From BS750m-G62 sp964577175 (lineage in GTDB: Bacteria; Planctomycetota; Phycisphaerae; FEN-1346): 29,885 nt of DNA. Made by a program: the position numbers and the translations under genes. The notes beneath the pieces are model-generated. The model saw only the letters and a list, made by a program, of their open reading frames with translations. It made no database searches and was not told the origin of the DNA. Positions 7,152 through 14,439 of the stretch are shown here, piece after piece (within the stretch, counting starts at the first letter, position 1; the number at the start of each line of letters is the position of its first letter). The stretch lies in NCBI GenBank assembly GCA_964577175.1, contig CAZNYC010000041.1, positions 1 to 29,885 of the forward strand. Reading direction: 5' to 3'.

Positions 7152-9410
7152 CTACTCGGCCGGTTTAACCTCCACCTGCTTCCCCTCCTTCGGCACGACG
7201 ACGGCCAGGTGGGGGAGGCCGAACCAGGCGCCCTCGCGGCCGAGGTGGGGCGGGACCTCGACCTTCCCCGCCTCCACGTCTTTCCGCCACACGGTGTCCG
7301 TATGTTTCGCCCCGCCGCCCGCGTTCCACGCCAGGCGCAGGTCCGTCTTCTCCCACCCGTCAGGCAGGTCCGGCTTGCCGCGATCGTGAACCGCCAGGTA
7401 CACGGCGGCGGGCCGGTCGACCGTGAAGGCGTAGGCCGCGCCGGGCGCGTTCCATTCGCCGCGGGCGAGGGTGACGCACGTGGCGCCGAGGAGACGATCG
7501 GGCACATCCGCGATCGGATACCCGCCCGTGCAGCGGGTGGAGGAGGCCGTCAGGACGCCGACCGCCACGTCCGAGGCCGGGGGCACGGGCGGTGCGGCGG
7601 CGCGGGCGGCCTCGCCGGTGGGTTCGAGCGCCCCCTCGTAGTCGCCCCGGCCGTGGATGATGTCCAGGAGCGCGTCCAGGTGATCCTCGTACACGCCGCG
7701 GGGCATCGTATCGTGCTTCTTGCACAGATGGGCCGCGGCGCCCGTCGCCACGCCCAACTGCCCGCCCGTGTTCATCACGCGCACGGACCCCAGGGCCACG
7801 TGCGTCAGGCTGACGTTGCGGCCGGCCATCAGCAGGTTCGCGATGTTCCTGGAGTACAGGCACCGGTACGGAATCGGGTACGGCTTGACCTTGTTGAATT
7901 CGGCATACGTGCGGAACGGGTACTTCTTGTAGTTCTTCGGATAGTGCAGGTCGATGGACCAGGAGCCCCTGGCCACGCCGTCGGGGAACTCGCGGGAGGC
8001 CTGGATGTCGCCCTGGGTCAGGATGGTATCGCCGATGAGGCGGCGCGACTCGCGTTTGCCGGCCACGAACGGCACGTGCGAGAGTTCGAGGTTGGCGTAC
8101 GCCGCCTGCTTCGACCCGTTCTTGGCGTTCGACCACGAGCCGTAGATGGCGCGGAGGAGATAGTCGCGGATTGCCTCGGCGTCCTCGATGGTATCGAGAT
8201 AGTGCCCGTACTCCCAGGTCCAGTTGCCCTCGGTGGCTTCCATGTCCTTGGCGACCACCTTGCCCCAGGGCACCTCGGGGAACGCGACCGCACGGTCGGT
8301 CTTGCGGCTGCCCCACATGAGGCTGGTGCCGAGGACCATGTCGTCGCCCTTCTCGGGGGCGATGGACTCATCGTGCCGGTCGCGCGGCTCGCGGCCGACG
8401 CGGTACTCGGCGCCGGCCCAGTAGCCGACCCATCCGTCGCCGGTGCAGTCGATGAAAACGGGGGCGGCGAAGCGGAGTTCCTTGCCGGTGCGGATGTCCT
8501 TGCCGTCCACGCTCGTGATGCGGTCGCCCTCGGTCTGGACGCGGAAGACGTGCGTATTCAGGAAGAGGTGGATGTTCTTCTCGGCCCGGACGACGGCGTG
8601 TCGGCGGTCGTCGAAGCGGCCGGTGGGGTGGGGTTCCTTGCCCGCGCCGGCGTTGTAGGGGGCGTTGATCTCGCGGACGATGTTCGGCCCGGGATCGCCG
8701 CCGGTGTGGACGCGAATCTCGCCGGAGGCGTTCCCGCCCAGGACGGGCCGGTCCTGGACGAGGGCCACCTCGGAGCCGAGGCGCCCGGCCGCGATGGCGG
8801 CGCTGGTGCCCGCGATGCCGCCGCCCACGACGACCACGTCGAACTCGCCGGCCGAGGGCGGCACCTCGGGCAGGCCGAGGAGGCGGCGGCGCCAGGCGTC
8901 CATCGCCTCGCCGGGTTCGGCGGGGGGGCGGGCCTTCGCGTCGGTCGTGAAATAGAGGGCGTCGCACCGGCCCTCGAAGCCGGTCATGTCCACGAGTTCC
9001 ACGCGGACGCGCTTCGTCGTCACCCGGACGGTCCCGCCCGCCTGCCAGTGCCACTCAGGGCTCCCCGTGCCGAAGACGGCGTCGGCGGGGGTGCCGCCCA
9101 CGACCACCGTGAACCGGCCGGGGTGCCACTCGTCCTCGGGCACCCAGTCCTTCGTGCGGACCCACAGGTGGTACGTGCCGGTCTCGGGGAAGGTGACCTC
9201 CGTCGCGGCGGGTTGGACGGGCCGGCCCATGCCGTGGGCCAGCAGATACGGCGAGCCCATGACGTCCATGAACTGCGGGTCGATGACCCATCCGCCGGTG
9301 TCGTCGAAGCCCTCGGCCTCGACGAGGACCTCGGCGGCGCGGGCGAGGGGGGTGATGCTCGACCCCGCCAGAAGTACGGCGGCGATGATGAGCGCGCGGC
9401 GAAAGCGCAT
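7152..9410 (-). CDS. Secreted FAD-dependent oxidoreductase (FAD_oxidored type)
   Basis: 752 residues from the ATG at 9408-9410, preceded by GGAGGAGGA and starting a Sec signal (MRFRRALIIAAVLLAGSSIT, then PLARAAE). Residues about 27-165 form a beta-rich, carbohydrate-binding-like module ('PETGTYHLWVRTKDW'). The FAD domain starts near 190 with the dinucleotide motif VVVVGGGIAGTSAAIAAGR and continues with 'VLGGNASGEIRVH', typical of the PF12831 family. A conserved 'FIDCTGDGWVGYWAG' and 'AGRNVSLTHVALGSVRVM' support the family. The last 120 or so residues form another beta module. Such proteins are abundant in Planctomycetota and their substrates are generally unknown. It is the first gene of the four-gene minus-strand run and has the best promoter there. 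Substrate is not inferred beyond a likely sugar-related compound. Confidence 0.88.
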   Translation of the reverse strand: MRFRRALIIAAVLLAGSSITPLARAAEVLVEAEGFDDTGGWVIDPQFMDVMGSPYLLAHGMGRPVQPAATEVTFPETGTYHLWVRTKDWVPEDEWHPGRFTVVVGGTPADAVFGTGSPEWHWQAGGTVRVTTKRVRVELVDMTGFEGRCDALYFTTDAKARPPAEPGEAMDAWRRRLLGLPEVPPSAGEFDVVVVGGGIAGTSAAIAAGRLGSEVALVQDRPVLGGNASGEIRVHTGGDPGPNIVREINAPYNAGAGKEPHPTGRFDDRRHAVVRAEKNIHLFLNTHVFRVQTEGDRITSVDGKDIRTGKELRFAAPVFIDCTGDGWVGYWAGAEYRVGREPRDRHDESIAPEKGDDMVLGTSLMWGSRKTDRAVAFPEVPWGKVVAKDMEATEGNWTWEYGHYLDTIEDAEAIRDYLLRAIYGSWSNAKNGSKQAAYANLELSHVPFVAGKRESRRLIGDTILTQGDIQASREFPDGVARGSWSIDLHYPKNYKKYPFRTYAEFNKVKPYPIPYRCLYSRNIANLLMAGRNVSLTHVALGSVRVMNTGGQLGVATGAAAHLCKKHDTMPRGVYEDHLDALLDIIHGRGDYEGALEPTGEAARAAAPPVPPASDVAVGVLTASSTRCTGGYPIADVPDRLLGATCVTLARGEWNAPGAAYAFTVDRPAAVYLAVHDRGKPDLPDGWEKTDLRLAWNAGGGAKHTDTVWRKDVEAGKVEVPPHLGREGAWFGLPHLAVVVPKEGKQVEVKPAE

Positions 9411-9446
9411 GCGTCGTCCTCCTCCGGTCCCTCTGCGTGCCGCCGC

Positions 9447-9475
9447 ATTATAAAGGGAACGCGGCGGAACGCCAA
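9447..9475 (-). promoter_or_regulatory. Sigma-70-type promoter for the FAD oxidoreductase gene
   Basis: On the minus strand: TTGGCG (9470-9475), a 17-base spacer, then a perfect TATAAT (9447-9452), about 37 bases upstream of the start codon. Confidence 0.7.
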
Positions 9476-9494
9476 CCTTCGGGCGACGCCCGTC

Positions 9495-9640
9495 AGGCAA
9501 CGGCAAACGGCAGCCTCACGCAAAGCCGCCAAGGCGCAAAGACAGCACCGGCGGAAAGCAGGGAGTCGCGACGGGGCAACAGGCGTTGAGCCGGCGACCG
9601 GAGGTCGCCGGTCGACCGCCCCGCAAGGGGGGCGGGGCGC
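9495..9640. repeat. Repeat-rich part of the divergent gap 9411-9765
   Basis: Three patches: GGCAACGGCAAACGGCAGCC-like units at 9497-9515; an ACGCAAAGCCGCCAAGGCGC stretch near 9518-9543 (a pattern familiar as an intergenic repeat in many genomes); and two GC hairpins at about 9590-9640, CCGGCGACC/GGTCGCCGG and CCGCCCC/GGGGCGG. No gene is seen in the gap. Confidence 0.5.
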
Positions 9641-9644
9641 ACTC

Positions 9645-9674
9645 TTGATTTGGCGCCCGGTCATGCTTTAGACT
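9645..9674 (+). promoter_or_regulatory. Weak candidate promoter for the CMD-family gene
   Basis: TTGATT (9645-9650), an 18-base spacer and TAGACT (9669-9674). The -10 is a four-of-six match, about 92 bases before the start codon. Confidence 0.4.
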
Positions 9675-9765
9675 GCCCCGTCCGGGCTCGCGCGCCGGCG
9701 TGCAGCAGCGGCGGGGCGGGCCCCGCACAGGAACCTCGACGAACCGTCCAACCAAGGAGACCGCG

Positions 9766-10113
9766 ATGCCCAAGGATCCGAAGGCCCTGGTGGAGCAGTT
9801 CAAGAATCGGCAGAAAGACATCCGCGACGCCCTGCCGGAACTCATGAAGCACTTCGCCGCCACGATGCAGGTGGGATTCGGCGACGGGGCGCTCGACGCC
9901 AAGACGAAGGAACTGGCCACGCTCGCCATCTCCATCGCCGTCCGATGCGATTACTGCATCGCCCTGCACGTAGCGAGCTGCCTGAAGGCCGGCGCCACGC
10001 GCGAGGAGATCATGGAAATCGCCGGCGTCGCCATCGCGATGGGCGGCGGGCCGTCGTACACGTACGCCGCGTTCGTCCTGGAGTGCCTCGACACGGCCGA
10101 GGAGCAGGGATAA
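9766..10113 (+). CDS. Carboxymuconolactone decarboxylase (AhpD-like) family protein
   Basis: 115 residues from the ATG at 9766, with AAGGAG at 9754-9759; the frame is open further upstream but without support. The CMD core holds the AhpD-type redox motif C61-D-Y-C64-I-A-L-H68, followed by 'LKAGATREEIMEIAGVAIAMGGG'. In AhpD the two cysteines and the histidine give peroxidase or disulphide-reductase activity; many small relatives of this size are uncharacterised and cytosolic. It is a single gene, transcribed away from the FAD oxidoreductase, and a hairpin follows it at 10160. No partner peroxiredoxin is in the window, so the redox partner is unknown. Confidence 0.9.
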   Translation: MPKDPKALVEQFKNRQKDIRDALPELMKHFAATMQVGFGDGALDAKTKELATLAISIAVRCDYCIALHVASCLKAGATREEIMEIAGVAIAMGGGPSYTYAAFVLECLDTAEEQG

Positions 10114-10159
10114 CCGCCTCCCGGCCTGAAAGCGCCGCGCTGCCGGCGGTGTGGCGCGG

Positions 10160-10179
10160 GCGCCGTTCGTGCACGGCGC
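10160..10179. other. Perfect hairpin abutting a -35 box
   Basis: GCGCCGT/ACGGCGC stem (7 bp) with a TCGTGC loop ends at the base before the -35 at 10180. No T run follows. It could be a weak terminator for the CMD gene or an operator for the next promoter. Confidence 0.4.
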
Positions 10180-10208
10180 TTGATACGGCAGCGGCCACGG
10201 CGTACACT
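10180..10208 (+). promoter_or_regulatory. Sigma-70-type promoter for the first secreted paralog
   Basis: TTGATA (10180-10185), a 17-base spacer and TACACT (10203-10208). It implies a long leader of about 310 bases before the ATG at 10527. Confidence 0.5.
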
Positions 10209-10214
10209 TGCAGG

Positions 10215-10526
10215 AAGGGGACGAGTGGGCGCGCCGACGGGAACAGAAAAAAAGCGCGTATCGGCTAAAGGCCGGCCCGGCAGGTGGCCGATACCAAGGC
10301 GAGGGGTGCTGTCCGACAGTGCGCGCGTGTCGGCTCCGGCCGGATATTTCGCGAAACCTCGGGGCGAAACCTGGAATCTAAGAGACAGGCGGGAGGTCGA
10401 TTCCCTGCTCTGCGGGTCGGTCCATCCGGCCGAGACGCTGCCAACGCCCGAACCCACCGGCCCCTGGGGCGTAGGGGATTGCGAGCCGTTTCGCACCTGT
10501 TGCCACGCAAACCGAAGGATAATGGC
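10215..10526 (+). other. Long 5' leader with possible RNA structure, no gene seen
   Basis: The stretch between the candidate promoter and the start codon contains two long-range stems: GTATCGGC (10258-10265) with GCCGATAC (10287-10294), and GGAATC with GATTCC at about 10374-10405. The insides of both begin TAA and carry AGGT near the 3' side. No known riboswitch was recognised. An open frame runs through the leader into the gene, but it lacks a ribosome site and a signal peptide at its start. Confidence 0.3.
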
Positions 10527-11660
10527 ATGATGAATAGAGCGCGCTGGATACTGACCGTTCTGGCGCTGAGCGTCGTGCTCGGCACCGGGGGGAGCGTCCG
10601 CGCCGCCCGCATCACCACCATCTCGAATCAGACCTTCACGGGAACCATCGTCGAGGAAACGCCCACCGCGATCACGATTTCGACGGCGAGCGGCAAGATT
10701 ACGATCCCGACCATGTCCATCCAGAACATCGTGCGGGACACCAAGCCGGACGAGAAGAAAATCGTGCCCGAGAAGATCAAGCCCACCAAGGCCCAGGAGG
10801 CGTTCGAGAACGCGAAGACCGCCATCGGCGCGGGCAACTGGGTCAAGGGCGGGTCGCTCCTGGCGGGCCTGCTGGAACTGCCGGCCAGCATCTTCCGGCA
10901 GGAACAGCGTGTGGCGGCGACGGCCGCCCTGGCCACGTGCCATCTCCAGATCGGCGACACCGAAGGCGCCTCGAAGGTCTTCCGCCAACGGGCGAACCTG
11001 GTGATGTCCGAGAGCGACAAGAAGCGGCTCCTGGCCACCGCCGAGGCCCTCGAAGCCGCCCAGATCGCCATGGGCGTCAGCCAGGAATGGCAGTTCGTCC
11101 AGACCTACGACGACGCCATCGAGGCCGGCACCAAGTGGAAAGCCGAGCAACTGCTCCAGACCGCCAAGGACGTCGGCAAGGACGCCGAAGGCCTCAACAA
11201 GTGGACCACCATGAAACGGGTCGCCGACAAGATCCTCGGCAACCTGGAAGAGGCCGACCTGTACGTCCCCGGTTTCAGCACGGAGCACAAGGAGGCGGCC
11301 CTGTCGACGATCGCCGACAATGTCGTCCAGGCCGCCGAGAAGGCCATCGAGATGTGCACCGAGGAACGCAAGTTCAACATCACCCCCTACTACAAGACCA
11401 GTGCCTCCAGCGTCAAGCACGCCCTCGTCTATAACGAGTACGTCAACCGGTACCTGAGCCGGCGCGAGGCGGCCGAGAACGGTCTGAAAAACCTCAAACG
11501 CCTGGCCGAGGACCAGCAACTGCCCGACATGGTCAACAAGCGCCAGGAGAAGATCAACGCCCTGCTGGCCGAACTCGACCAGTTGCGGTATCACCTGAAG
11601 ATCCGCGGCATGCAGCGGGAACTCCGGATCACGCCGCGGCGGATCGGCAGCCAGTTCTGA
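10527..11660 (+). CDS. Secreted hypothetical protein, first of a tandem paralog pair
   Basis: 377 residues from the double ATG at 10527, with AAGGA 7 bases upstream. The signal peptide is MMNRARWILTVLALSVVLG through VRA (about residue 26). Residues 28-70 form a small beta domain, 'QTFTGTIVEETPTAITIS' then 'GKITIPTMSIQNIV', with alternating hydrophobics like the SH3/Sm-like modules of many planctomycetal secreted proteins. The rest is helical and charged, without cysteines in obvious pairs. The gene at 11935 shares the beta domain, 'YVPGFS.EH.EA.L' and the closing 'LLAELD..' region, so the two arose by duplication and then diverged. Function unknown; the export signal points to a periplasmic or surface role. 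The repeats and the separate promoter between them suggest separate transcription. Confidence 0.8.
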   Translation: MMNRARWILTVLALSVVLGTGGSVRAARITTISNQTFTGTIVEETPTAITISTASGKITIPTMSIQNIVRDTKPDEKKIVPEKIKPTKAQEAFENAKTAIGAGNWVKGGSLLAGLLELPASIFRQEQRVAATAALATCHLQIGDTEGASKVFRQRANLVMSESDKKRLLATAEALEAAQIAMGVSQEWQFVQTYDDAIEAGTKWKAEQLLQTAKDVGKDAEGLNKWTTMKRVADKILGNLEEADLYVPGFSTEHKEAALSTIADNVVQAAEKAIEMCTEERKFNITPYYKTSASSVKHALVYNEYVNRYLSRREAAENGLKNLKRLAEDQQLPDMVNKRQEKINALLAELDQLRYHLKIRGMQRELRITPRRIGSQF

Positions 11661-11735
11661 GCCGGGCCGCGCCGGGTCACGCCCTTCCGCCCGTGGCCGT
11701 TCGATGAAACGCGCCGGGTGGACGCTTGCCGCTCC

Positions 11736-11815
11736 ACCGTTTACCGTTTACCGTTTACCGTTTGCCGTTTGCTGTTGTCCTTGCCGTGGCCGCTGCCCGT
11801 TGCCCGTTACCTGTT
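11736..11815 (+). repeat. Heptamer array (ACCGTTT)4 and decayed units
   Basis: ACCGTTT at 11736, 11743, 11750 and 11757; then GCCGTTT and GCTGTTG; after a 17-base gap GCCCGTT, GCCCGTT and ACCTGTT (11795-11815). It lies between the two paralogous secreted genes. Confidence 0.8.
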
Positions 11816-11836
11816 TCTTCTACCCGCCTTGAAGTC

Positions 11837-11865
11837 TTGCATCCTCCCGTCCGGTGCGGTATAGA
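11837..11865 (+). promoter_or_regulatory. Sigma-70-type promoter for the second secreted paralog
   Basis: TTGCAT (11837-11842), a 17-base spacer and TATAGA (11860-11865), about 70 bases before the start codon. Confidence 0.55.
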
Positions 11866-11934
11866 TTCAGAGGGTCCGCGAAGGGGCCGACGGCCTCCCG
11901 GCCCCGCCGCTGGTCTTCGTCAAAGGAACCTGCC

Positions 11935-13164
11935 ATGCGTGTGGCGTTGCCGTGCCGCGTTTGTGGGCAGACCCGACTGATACCGCACCGCAGAACGGCC
12001 GTGGTGACGGCCATGGCCTTTGCCGCCCTCGCCCTCATTCCCGCCTCCGTTTGGGCGGATACCGTGACCATGAAGTCCGGCGAAACGTTTACGGGTGCCA
12101 TCGTCGGGCAGACGGACGAGGCGGTGGTCCTGAAGACGATCAGCGGGAAGATGACCATCCCGATGCGGAACGTGAAGACGGTCGCCCGCGACGGCGACGC
12201 CGGTGACGCGAAGCCCGGGACCGAGGCCCCGGACAAGCCCCCGCCGAAGATCGTGGCGATCGAGGTCGTCCCCGCCAAGGCCGACGAGGCATTCAAGCAG
12301 GCCCGCTCCGCCCTGGTGGGGGGCCAATGGGTGGAGGCGGGCGGCCTGCTGGAGGGCCTGCTCCGTCTCGACCTGAAGCACTTCCCGCGCGAGAAACGCC
12401 TCGCCGCCACCGGCGCGCTCATTACCTGCTATCTGCAGATCAAGGACGCGCGGGGCGCAGCGACGGCCATCGGCCGGCGGGCCTCCCTGGCCGAGGCCGA
12501 GAACGACCGACGCCGCCTCGTGGGAGCGGCCGACATGCTCCGCGAGCGCGGCTCGACGAAGGTCGGCGAGAAGCACCTCGGCCGTTTCGAGGAAGTCATG
12601 GAAGCCGCCATGCCCTGGCAGGCGGAGCAGTGCCTGGCGACGGCCAGGAAGGTCGCCCGGGAGGCGTCCGGCCTGAACGACCGCGGCCGCCTGAACGATG
12701 CCGCCGAGAAAGCCCTCGCCCAACTCGCCAAGGCCAACGTCTACGTGCCCGGCTTCAGCGAGAAACACCGCGAGGCGGTCCTGGCGGCACTCGTCACGAA
12801 CGTCCTGGACGGCGCGCGCGAGGTCATCGCGTACTGCGAGACGGTCCGGCCGGAACTGGCAAAGCGGCGCCTTTCGAGCGTCGTCTCGAAGCCCGCCGCC
12901 CTGGCGTGGAACAAGGTCGCGCGGGGCTACCTGGGCCGCCGGCAGGCGGGCGCGGACGCCCTGAACCTCCTGCCCACCTTCACCGCCCGGCACAAGGTAC
13001 CGGCCCTCTACACCAGGCACGAAAAGGAAGTGAAGAAACTCCTCGCCGAACTCGACGAGTACCAGTACTACCCCAAGGGCACGCGGTGGGGCCCCTACGC
13101 GCCGCGCACCAACGCCCAGGGCCGCGTCCGCATCCAACTGCGGACGTTCGGCGGGGCGGGATAA
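11935..13164 (+). CDS. Secreted hypothetical protein, second of a tandem paralog pair
   Basis: 409 residues from the ATG at 11935, with AAAGGA 7 bases upstream. The N-terminus is unusually long for a signal: MRVALPCRVCGQTRLIPHRR precedes the hydrophobic stretch that ends in SVWA (about 41). The leading CxxC is not in the sister protein, and a start at an internal GTG or ATG cannot be excluded. Residues 42-85 repeat the beta domain of its neighbour ('ETFTGAIVGQTDEAVVLK', then 'GKMTIP'), followed by a Pro/Lys linker and a helical body. Shared blocks with the 10527 gene include 'YVPGFSEKHREAVLAAL' and 'RRQAGADALNLL' versus 'RREAAENGLKNL'. Function unknown. It has its own promoter and ends 50 bases before the convergent toxin gene. 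Confidence 0.8.
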   Translation: MRVALPCRVCGQTRLIPHRRTAVVTAMAFAALALIPASVWADTVTMKSGETFTGAIVGQTDEAVVLKTISGKMTIPMRNVKTVARDGDAGDAKPGTEAPDKPPPKIVAIEVVPAKADEAFKQARSALVGGQWVEAGGLLEGLLRLDLKHFPREKRLAATGALITCYLQIKDARGAATAIGRRASLAEAENDRRRLVGAADMLRERGSTKVGEKHLGRFEEVMEAAMPWQAEQCLATARKVAREASGLNDRGRLNDAAEKALAQLAKANVYVPGFSEKHREAVLAALVTNVLDGAREVIAYCETVRPELAKRRLSSVVSKPAALAWNKVARGYLGRRQAGADALNLLPTFTARHKVPALYTRHEKEVKKLLAELDEYQYYPKGTRWGPYAPRTNAQGRVRIQLRTFGGAG

Positions 13165-13213
13165 CGCGAAGACGCCGGACCACCTCCTGCGGCGGCCGGG
13201 AGTCCAGGCGGAC

Positions 13214-13570
13214 CTAGAACCCCAGAATCGTTTTCAGATTTGATTTAACCCGCTCAAGCAACGGCACCGGCAATGTGCCGAGGCGCCGCTTTATCTGGTC
13301 CGCCTGATAAGCGAAAATGGCCCCACACTTTATAGTGCCGGGTTTAAGCAACTTCGTTTGCGTGAAGTAAGGGGACTGAGCATCAATCTGTACGGCCCGA
13401 GGATCCCCAGAATGTAGTTGCGAAGAGATCGCCATCAGAATAACATCGGCTTGGGCCTGGTTGAATGATAGGGCTGACACAACCAATGCGGGCCTGGTTT
13501 TTGTTTGCAGCTGGTTGCTATACGGGGCATGCGGCACTAAGACAATATCGCCTTGTGCAAGTTGTGACAT
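13214..13570 (-). CDS. PemK/MazF-family toxin (endoribonuclease)
   Basis: 118 residues. The family opening 'GDIVLVPHAPYSNQ' and the block 'KTRPALVVSA' (23-33) are the PemK/MazF beta-barrel signature; 'VILMAISSQ' supplies the conserved Ser region and 'LLKPGTIKCGAIFAY' the C-terminal strand pair. Family members cut mRNA at short sequences and are held inactive by a partner. The gene before it ends 5 bases away, so both are co-transcribed from the promoter at 14337-14365. The local DNA is clearly more AT-rich than the surroundings, which suggests acquisition. The catalytic Arg (R26 region) is present, so it looks intact. Confidence 0.88.
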   Translation of the reverse strand: MSQLAQGDIVLVPHAPYSNQLQTKTRPALVVSALSFNQAQADVILMAISSQLHSGDPRAVQIDAQSPYFTQTKLLKPGTIKCGAIFAYQADQIKRRLGTLPVPLLERVKSNLKTILGF

Positions 13571-13575
13571 AGTGA

Positions 13576-13890
13576 TTAGATCGGCTCGCCTGAGTTCGGC
13601 CCGTATACATCTTCGGCCGGATCATCCCAGAAGCGCAATGCGCCACTTCTACGCATAAGATCGTAACACGGCACGGCAGCTTCTGGTCGCGGTGTTTCCT
13701 GTACGGGAGTCGTTCTGTTGGGGCGCGTTGTTGGGTGCTCCGACAATAGGTGCCGCACCGATGAGAAGTCGGGCGTGAAGGAATACAGCGTGTATGTTGT
13801 CTTGGTGCGATTCGGCTCTTGTACTTGAACCCGCACGTCCACCAACTGGCCAGGCAGGCCTATGGCACCCGTTTCATGCGCGTCAGTCAT
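13576..13890 (-). CDS. Probable antitoxin of the PemK/MazF module
   Basis: 104 residues, beginning MTDAHETGAIGLPGQLVDVR; its ATG overlaps the end of the DUF6941-like gene by 8 bases. No known DNA-binding fold was recognised. The C-terminal end 'LRFWDDPAEDVYG' is acidic and aromatic, the kind of flexible tail that plugs a MazF/PemK groove in cognate antitoxins. Its position directly before the toxin, 5 bases apart, is the standard order. The N-terminal half looks beta-rich ('DVRVQVQEPNRTKTTYTLYS'). The antitoxin call rests on position and the tail; it is not a homology match. Confidence 0.6.
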   Translation of the reverse strand: MTDAHETGAIGLPGQLVDVRVQVQEPNRTKTTYTLYSFTPDFSSVRHLLSEHPTTRPNRTTPVQETPRPEAAVPCYDLMRRSGALRFWDDPAEDVYGPNSGEPI

Positions 13891-14305
13891 CTTCTTGGCC
13901 CTCTATTTGAAACAGAACAATCCGCCTCTCAAGCAACGGCGTTGTGCCGGAGCGCAGCTGCAAACGATACTCTCCTGGCGCGGGAAACTCTAAGTTTCCT
14001 GCTGCGAAATTCACTTCTACGACGGTTCTTGGGTCAGGCGGACAGACTTCGGTAGTGGACTCCATCACAGGCTTACGTGCTTCCGCTGCATCTACTAGCC
14101 GCAACGTCAAAGGTATGGTTCCGTGCGCGTCTGTAATCGCGGCATAAACGGACAACATCGGGTGCTTGGTCGGGAAAGACGGCGCCCCGATTGTAGAGAA
14201 TAGACCCAGAAGCGTTCGCTTGCCGCTAGATGCGTCCATGTAAACGGAATCGCAGACAACCAGGGCCAGTGCGTACGGTGGAACGCGCCCGCCTTCCTTG
14301 TCCAC
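13883..14305 (-). CDS. DUF6941-like protein in the toxin-antitoxin operon
   Basis: 140 residues from the GTG at 14303-14305, chosen over an ATG 24 codons upstream because a strong AAAGGAGGT sits 5 bases before it and because the candidate promoter lies inside the longer version. The sequence reads as a compact beta-sandwich: 'ALALVVCDSVYMDASSGKRT', 'LLGLFSTIGAPSFPTKHPML', 'SVYAAITDAHGTIPLTLRLV', 'FPAPGEYRLQLRSG'. This resembles the DUF6941 group, whose members lack an assigned function. It overlaps the antitoxin gene by 8 bases, so translation is coupled. A third gene ahead of an antitoxin-toxin pair could be a regulator, a chaperone, or simply cargo. Confidence 0.7.
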   Translation of the reverse strand: MDKEGGRVPPYALALVVCDSVYMDASSGKRTLLGLFSTIGAPSFPTKHPMLSVYAAITDAHGTIPLTLRLVDAAEARKPVMESTTEVCPPDPRTVVEVNFAAGNLEFPAPGEYRLQLRSGTTPLLERRIVLFQIEGQEDD

Positions 14306-14336
14306 CGCACACCTCCTTTCAAGCCCCGGACACACT

Positions 14337-14365
14337 ATTCTAGCCGACAACTGGCGCGAAAGCAA
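14337..14365 (-). promoter_or_regulatory. Sigma-70-type promoter of the toxin-antitoxin operon
   Basis: On the minus strand: TTGCTT (14360-14365), a 17-base spacer and TAGAAT (14337-14342), about 31 bases before the GTG start at 14305. Confidence 0.6.
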
Positions 14366-14439
14366 ATCTGCAGACATCCCACCGCCCCAAAGAGGCTCCT
14401 CGCGGCCCCCGCGGAATCCAGCGGCGAAGCGGCCGCGCT

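Noticed and set aside
5727..9671. 1314-codon plus-strand open frame across two minus-strand genes
   Set aside because: It crosses the repeat-filled gap and runs antisense to two recognised families; no homology or ribosome site was seen. It is a GC shadow.
10255..10300. Possible c-di-GMP-I riboswitch (CTAAA...CAGGT...ACC pattern)
   Set aside because: The defining upstream GCAAA/GACGCAAAGCC part is absent, so the resemblance is too small.
10374..10440. Possible tRNA 3' part (GGGAGGTCGATTCCC and a TCGGTCCA end)
   Set aside because: The T-loop is misplaced, and no matching acceptor 5' strand, D-arm or anticodon arm was found upstream.
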